Assembly: GCF_009078285.1 (NCBI RefSeq)
Contig: NZ_RQSP01000006.1
Span: forward strand, 45,232 to 83,585
Length of the DNA stretch: 38,354 bases
From: Bifidobacterium jacchi
GTDB taxonomy: Bacteria; Actinomycetota; Actinomycetes; Actinomycetales; Bifidobacteriaceae
Reading direction: 5' to 3'
Part shown: one piece after another, positions 34,819 through 38,354 of the stretch
Layout: every line of letters begins with the position of its first letter
Numbering within the stretch: the first letter of the stretch is position 1
Program-made: the position numbers and the translations under genes
Notes under the pieces: model-generated
The model's input: only the letters and a program-made list of their open reading frames with translations
Databases searched by the model: none
What the model was told of the DNA's origin: nothing

Positions 34819-35841
34819 TCAGCCTTTGATCTGCAATACGGCGGAATACACCTGCTTGCGGTTGGCGAGCGAGCCGTCCGGCAGCGGATGCTCCTCGACG
34901 ACCTGCGCGATCGCGTCCTTGATGCGCAGCCCGTCCTCCAGCGCGCGGTCGATGGCGAGCACGGCCAGCTCCCCGACGCTGAGCACCGACGGCGTGGCCG
35001 CGGCAGCCTCCTCGTCGGACGCGCCGCCGATCACAAGCACGATCTCACCGCGCGGAGGCTCATCGATCACACCCTGACGAATCTCGGCCACGGTCCCGCG
35101 GCGAATCTCCTCATAATCCTTCGTCAGCTCGCGGCACAATGCCATCGGCCGGTTCGGGCCGAACGCGTCGAGCAGATCATCCATCGATTCGGCGATGCGA
35201 TGCGGCGTCTCATAGAACACGATCGTGCGCCGCTCGGATTGCAGCATGCGCAGCCGCTGCACACGTTCGGCATGCTTGCGCGGCACGAATCCCTCGTAGC
35301 AGAATCGGTCGGTCGGCAAGCCCGACAGGGCGAGCGCGTCCAGCACCGCACTTGGACCGGGCGCGCAGGTGACGGGCAGCCCGCGTTCGATCGCCCGGCG
35401 CACGATCGCAAGCCCTGGATCGTTGATCGTCGGCATGCCGGCATCGGAAACGACGAGCACGGTCGCGCCGGTCTCCACGCGGTCGAGCAGACCGTCGGCC
35501 TTGCTGCGTTCGTTGTGATCATGGTAGGCGACGACGGTGCCCGATACGCGCACGCCGAGCCGGTTCGCCAGATCGTACAACCGGCGGGTGTCCTCCGCGG
35601 CGACGATGTCGGCATCGGCAAGCAGTGCACGCAGCCGCTGCGACGCATCGCCGACGTTGCCGATCGGAGTGGCGGCGAGCACTACCGTGCCGCGCGGAAT
35701 GGCGACGGCCGTCTGGCTGCTCTCATCGGAATCATTTCGATCATCGAATGCGCCGCGCTCCCCGAAATCAGCCGAATTCGCCGCCTCCGTTTCGGATACG
35801 GGCACCGCCGCAGCCGCCGCCATGCCGATCGTTTCGTTCAT
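34819..35841 (-). CDS. rsmI: 16S rRNA (cytidine-1402-2'-O)-methyltransferase
   Basis: SAM-dependent methyltransferase acting at C1402 in the decoding centre. The SAM-fold signatures LAATPIGNVGDASQRLRALL, AEDTRRLYDLANRLG, VVSDAGMPTINDPG, CAPGPSAVLDALALSGLPTD and YETPHRI follow in the right order. Start chosen at 35841 (MNETIGMAAAA) because GAGGACGGCGAG precedes it; 35862 is possible. About 50 Ala/Glu/Asp/Ser-rich residues precede the domain. The long open frame further upstream is a shadow of the divergent hydrolase. Confidence 0.95.
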   Translation of the reverse strand: MNETIGMAAAAAVPVSETEAANSADFGERGAFDDRNDSDESSQTAVAIPRGTVVLAATPIGNVGDASQRLRALLADADIVAAEDTRRLYDLANRLGVRVSGTVVAYHDHNERSKADGLLDRVETGATVLVVSDAGMPTINDPGLAIVRRAIERGLPVTCAPGPSAVLDALALSGLPTDRFCYEGFVPRKHAERVQRLRMLQSERRTIVFYETPHRIAESMDDLLDAFGPNRPMALCRELTKDYEEIRRGTVAEIRQGVIDEPPRGEIVLVIGGASDEEAAAATPSVLSVGELAVLAIDRALEDGLRIKDAIAQVVEEHPLPDGSLANRKQVYSAVLQIKG

Positions 35842-36009
35842 CTCGCCGTCCTCATTCGTCATGTCCACCAGTATTCCGCACGCTAGGTACCAGCCGCACC
35901 GACGACCATCATCGCGTGTAGCATCATGCATGACACCAACTGGCATCCTATGCCGAGCCGTTCGCCGCCGGCCGACCCGCCAGCGAATCGCCATCGCGGA
36001 AGGAATCCC

Positions 36010-36975
36010 ATGCAGTACATCGAGCGAATCATCACCGGCATCGACGGCAGCAGCGCGCGCCTGACCGGCTATGTGATCGACAACAGCAGCGAAATCGACC
36101 CGGATCGACGCCGGCCAGCCGTGCTGGTGCTGCCGGGCGGCGGCTATTACAAAACATCCGATCGCGAGGCGGAACCGATCGCGCTGAAGTTCGTCGGCGC
36201 CGGATACCACGCGTTCGTGCTGCGCTATTCGTGTGCGCCGAGCCGCTATCCGGTGGCGCTGTGCGAGGCGGCCGAGGCGATGCGCATGATGCGCGCGCAC
36301 GCCGACGAATGGCATATCGATCCGCAGCGGATCGCGATTCTTGGATTCTCGGCCGGCGGGCATCTGGCGGCGAATCTGGCGACTTCGGCCGGCGACGACG
36401 ATCTTGCCGCGCATGGCTACGATCCGGACGCGGTTCGGCCGAATGCGCTGATGCTCGCCTACCCGGTCATCACGTCGGGCCGGTACGCGCATCGCGGCAG
36501 CTTTGACGCGCTGCTCGGCGTGAGCACTCGGCGGTTCGTCGAATCCGCTGATGCGGCGGACGCTGCGGATTCTGCGAATGCCGCCGATTCCACGGATGCC
36601 ACCAAGTCCAGCGATTCCGCGGCATCCGACCAGACTGCGCGTCTGCTGGAGGAGCTGTCGATCGAACGGCATATCGATGCCAAGACGCCGCCGGTGTTCG
36701 TATGGCACACCGTGACCGACAATTCCGTGCCGGTCGAGAACACGCTGATGCTGGTGCAGGCGTGCAAGGACGCTGGCGTAAGCGTCGAGGCGCATCTGTT
36801 TCCGGAGGGCTGGCATGGCCTGTCGCTCGGCACGATGGAGACTGCATGGAAGGCCGATCCGGCGGCGGTGTTCCCATGCATCCAGATCTGGCCGCGGCTG
36901 GCTCTCGACTGGATGGAACGCACGTTCGCGAAGGTGGCCGCCGACGAGAACGCTGGCGAATGCGCGGATCGCTGA
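36010..36975 (+). CDS. Alpha/beta hydrolase (acyl esterase-like)
   Basis: 321-residue cytoplasmic esterase. The AAGGA ribosome site sets the start at MQYIERIITG; the upstream ATGs were rejected. An oxyanion segment LPGGGYYKTS (41-50), nucleophile elbow GFSAGGH (Ser114), acid Asp237 (HTVTDNSVP) and base His269 (GWHGLSLG) form a complete triad. The best match is the BD-FAE/acetyl-xylan-esterase-like group; the real substrate is unknown. Residues 178-208 (DNA 36541-36633) are an Asp/Ala/Ser-rich run in the cap region, probably a disordered insert. It is divergent from rsmI. Confidence 0.88.
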   Translation: MQYIERIITGIDGSSARLTGYVIDNSSEIDPDRRRPAVLVLPGGGYYKTSDREAEPIALKFVGAGYHAFVLRYSCAPSRYPVALCEAAEAMRMMRAHADEWHIDPQRIAILGFSAGGHLAANLATSAGDDDLAAHGYDPDAVRPNALMLAYPVITSGRYAHRGSFDALLGVSTRRFVESADAADAADSANAADSTDATKSSDSAASDQTARLLEELSIERHIDAKTPPVFVWHTVTDNSVPVENTLMLVQACKDAGVSVEAHLFPEGWHGLSLGTMETAWKADPAAVFPCIQIWPRLALDWMERTFAKVAADENAGECADR

Positions 36976-37154
36976 TCGGGAAGCGCTGATCGACGTGGCC
37001 CGCTGGTATCGTGGCGTTCCGGTTGCCGGTCGCCCTGCGATCGCGCATCCGCAACGCCTGACTGACTCGCGAGCGGAACGGCGCGCAATTCCCGGCGAAA
37101 AACAGACGTAATACCAGCATCAATACCAGAGCTTCAATACAGCAATACGGCACA

Positions 37155-37190
37155 ACAAAAATAAAAACAAAAATAAAAACAAAAATAAAA
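37155..37190 (+). repeat. Three perfect 12-bp tandem repeats upstream of dedA
   Basis: ACAAAAATAAAA occurs at 37155-37166, 37167-37178 and 37179-37190, flanked by partial copies. It lies 31-66 bp before the DedA start, in a strikingly A-rich patch within a GC-rich genome. Copy-number change by slippage could alter promoter or leader spacing. Confidence 0.8.
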
Positions 37191-37220
37191 ACAACAGCAT
37201 ACAAGAACGGGATAGTTGAT

Positions 37221-37955
37221 ATGGGTTTTGTTCATTTCATCACCGAACTGCTGCGTGATCCGCGCGCGGCGATCGCCAGCTGGATCGCGATGGGCGTGGC
37301 GCCTACGCTCGGCTTCATCTTTTTGATCGTGTTCATCGAGACGGGCGTGGTGTTCTTCCCGTTCCTGCCCGGCGATTCGCTGCTGTTCGCGGCCGGCGTG
37401 TTCGCGGCGCCCGACGCGACGACCGGCAAGGTGGCGCTGCCGCTGATGGCGCTGCTGCCGGTGGTGTGGCTCGCGCCGATCATCGGCGACCAGTGCAATT
37501 TCCTGATCGGGCATTTCTTCGGCCGCCGCATCATCGCCTCGGGCAAAGTGAAGGCTATGACTCCGGAGCGCATTGAGAAGACCGAGAAGATGATCGAAAA
37601 GTGGGGTCCGCTGGCGGTGTTCCTGGGGCGCTTCTTCCCGTTCATCCGCACGTTCATGCCGTTCATTTCCGGCATTTCCGGCATGCGGTGGGCGCGTTTC
37701 ACGCCGTTTTCGATTCTCGGCGGCCTGTGCTGGTCGTCGCTGTTCACGTTCCTGGGGTATTTCTTCGGCAATATTCCGGCTGTGCAGCAGCATTTTGAAT
37801 TGGTGATCGTGCTGATTCTGGTGGTGTCGCTCGTGCCGACGATCGTGGGCCTGCTCAAGGCGAAGTTCGGCAAGAAAAGGCCTGCCGCACATGCGGCTGC
37901 CGGCGCTGGATCGGCCACGAGTGCGGATGCCAACTCAGATGCCAACGCCCGGTGA
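37221..37955 (+). CDS. DedA/VTT-family membrane protein
   Basis: Polytopic inner-membrane protein of the family that includes undecaprenyl-phosphate and phospholipid flippases. FFPFLPGDSLLFAAGVFA (re-entrant loop 1), GDQCNFLIGHFFGRRI, and FLGRFFPFIRTFMPFISGIS with the functional Arg residues are conserved. Length is 244 aa, ending in an Ala/Ser/Asp-rich hydrophilic tail (AAHAAAGAGSATSADANSD). The ribosome site is weak (GGGA). The likely role is carrier-lipid recycling and envelope homeostasis, inferred from the family. Confidence 0.93.
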   Translation: MGFVHFITELLRDPRAAIASWIAMGVAPTLGFIFLIVFIETGVVFFPFLPGDSLLFAAGVFAAPDATTGKVALPLMALLPVVWLAPIIGDQCNFLIGHFFGRRIIASGKVKAMTPERIEKTEKMIEKWGPLAVFLGRFFPFIRTFMPFISGISGMRWARFTPFSILGGLCWSSLFTFLGYFFGNIPAVQQHFELVIVLILVVSLVPTIVGLLKAKFGKKRPAAHAAAGAGSATSADANSDANAR

Positions 37956-38000
37956 GCACGAAGCAACCATCACAAGCACACGAAATCTTCACAATTCGAG

Positions 38001-38029
38001 TTGCGTTTCCTCGACGGGCGTAATATAGT
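38001..38029 (+). promoter_or_regulatory. Promoter of tRNA-Ala
   Basis: TTGCGT (38001-38006), 17 bp, TATAGT (38024-38029), with the mature tRNA beginning 37 bp downstream. Closely similar to the tRNA-Lys promoter. Confidence 0.65.
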
Positions 38030-38065
38030 GTTGCGAGTTGTCCTGCGGAGCAAGACAACATCCAC

Positions 38066-38138
38066 GGGGCTGTAGCTCAGTTGGTAGAGCGCTTCGTTCG
38101 CATCGAAGAGGTCGTGGTTTCGATTACCATCAGCTCCA
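38066..38138 (+). tRNA. tRNA-Ala (anticodon CGC)
   Basis: Acceptor GGGGCTG/CAGCTCC with discriminator A, D arm with AGCTCAGTTGGTAGAGC, anticodon stem CTTCG/CGAAG with loop TTCGCAT (CGC, decoding GCG). The T arm GTGGT-TTCGATT-ACCAT carries one G-U pair. The TTCGATT loop is slightly unusual in context, but the fold is complete. No CCA is encoded. Confidence 0.95.
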
Positions 38139-38140
38139 CT

Positions 38141-38178
38141 AGACCCCCTGCATTCATTCCACCGCAGGGGGTCTTTTC
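38141..38178 (+). terminator. Rho-independent terminator of tRNA-Ala
   Basis: An 11-bp stem AGACCCCCTGC/GCAGGGGGTCT (38141-38151, 38164-38174) is followed by TTTCATTTT, directly after the tRNA. Confidence 0.9.
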
Positions 38179-38298
38179 ATTTTCGCTGCCATGCCAGCCA
38201 TCGTTGCCATCCCCGCCACCGCTGCCATACCAGCCGCCAGCCCGGCGATGCTCGGCAGCGCCGGCTGCGGCACTGATATCGTTTGCGGCACTGTCATG

Positions 38299-38320
38299 TT
38301 GGTTGCCAATTGGCAACCAA
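38299..38320. repeat. 22-bp perfect palindrome, same core as at 1959-1988
   Basis: TTGGTTGCCAA followed by its exact reverse complement. Adjacent half-sites (CAGCAACCAACC at 38322-38333) extend it on one side. It lies about 160 bp after tRNA-Ala. The rest of 38180-38354 shows no convincing gene. Confidence 0.7.
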
Positions 38321-38354
38321 TCAGCAACCAACCCCACCACCACAACCGCGGAAT

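Noticed and set aside
38154..38297. 47-residue Met/Ala/Gly-rich small protein on the minus strand
   Set aside because: No ribosome site, low complexity, and its end overlaps the tRNA-Ala terminator.

Overview
The window looks like a chromosomal segment of a high-GC actinobacterium, most likely a Bifidobacterium. The evidence is the ftsY-amtB-glnB-glnD neighbourhood, a cytoplasmic GH129/GH101-like alpha-N-acetylgalactosaminidase homologue, a paralogous pair of fluoride channels, AbiEi/DUF559-type proteins with near-leaderless starts, and GC-rich codon use. The species cannot be named from sequence alone.

Layout. 1-1555 is a gene-free island of short inverted-repeat families, followed by tRNA-Lys(CTT) with its promoter and terminator. 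2173-9248 (minus) holds a MATE exporter, glnD, glnB, amtB and ftsY: nitrogen sensing and ammonium uptake beside the SRP receptor. 9465-12324 is an orphan oligopeptide-type binding lipoprotein divergent from a TetR regulator. 12473-17269 (plus) carries a family 2 glycosyltransferase, a GH129-like glycosidase, a small CGDC redoxin and a two-TM membrane protein. 17272-18685 is an AT-richer AbiEi/DUF559 nuclease-like gene bracketed by 140-bp direct repeats differing at one base. 19072-24281 (minus) has ilvC, a metabolite:H+ symporter preceded by a 44-codon leader ORF and an attenuator, and a SLC45/GPH-like sugar transporter. 24282-26406 is a second repeat island. 26407-29063 (minus) is a purA-crcB-crcB operon. 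29064-30623 is a third repeat island, partly a diverged duplicate of the first. 30624-38354 contains metG, a second AbiEi-like gene, a short LRV-like protein, a lipoprotein, rsmI, an alpha/beta hydrolase, a DedA protein and tRNA-Ala(CGC).

The most unusual content is not protein coding. Four families of 14-21-bp arms (A-D below) are arranged as arrays of hairpins or dyads with differing loops, and they cluster in composite islands in a recurring order. A fifth family (E) has 28-bp terminal inverted repeats. Its internal two-helix hairpin is conserved with compensatory changes between copies, as expected of a structured RNA or single-stranded DNA. Copies of E supply the stop codons of two genes. 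Several proteins also carry in-frame Ala/Gly/Ser/Thr/Asp-rich inserts or tails that are unlikely to belong to the family folds.

Family names used: A = GGTCACAGGGAGCG arms; B = GCGCAAGAGAATCTCGA arms; C = CGTGTGCATGGNACGTATG units; D = CAGTGAACNNNATTCGGGA arms; E = CTAGTGTCCTGCGTCAG-ended element.
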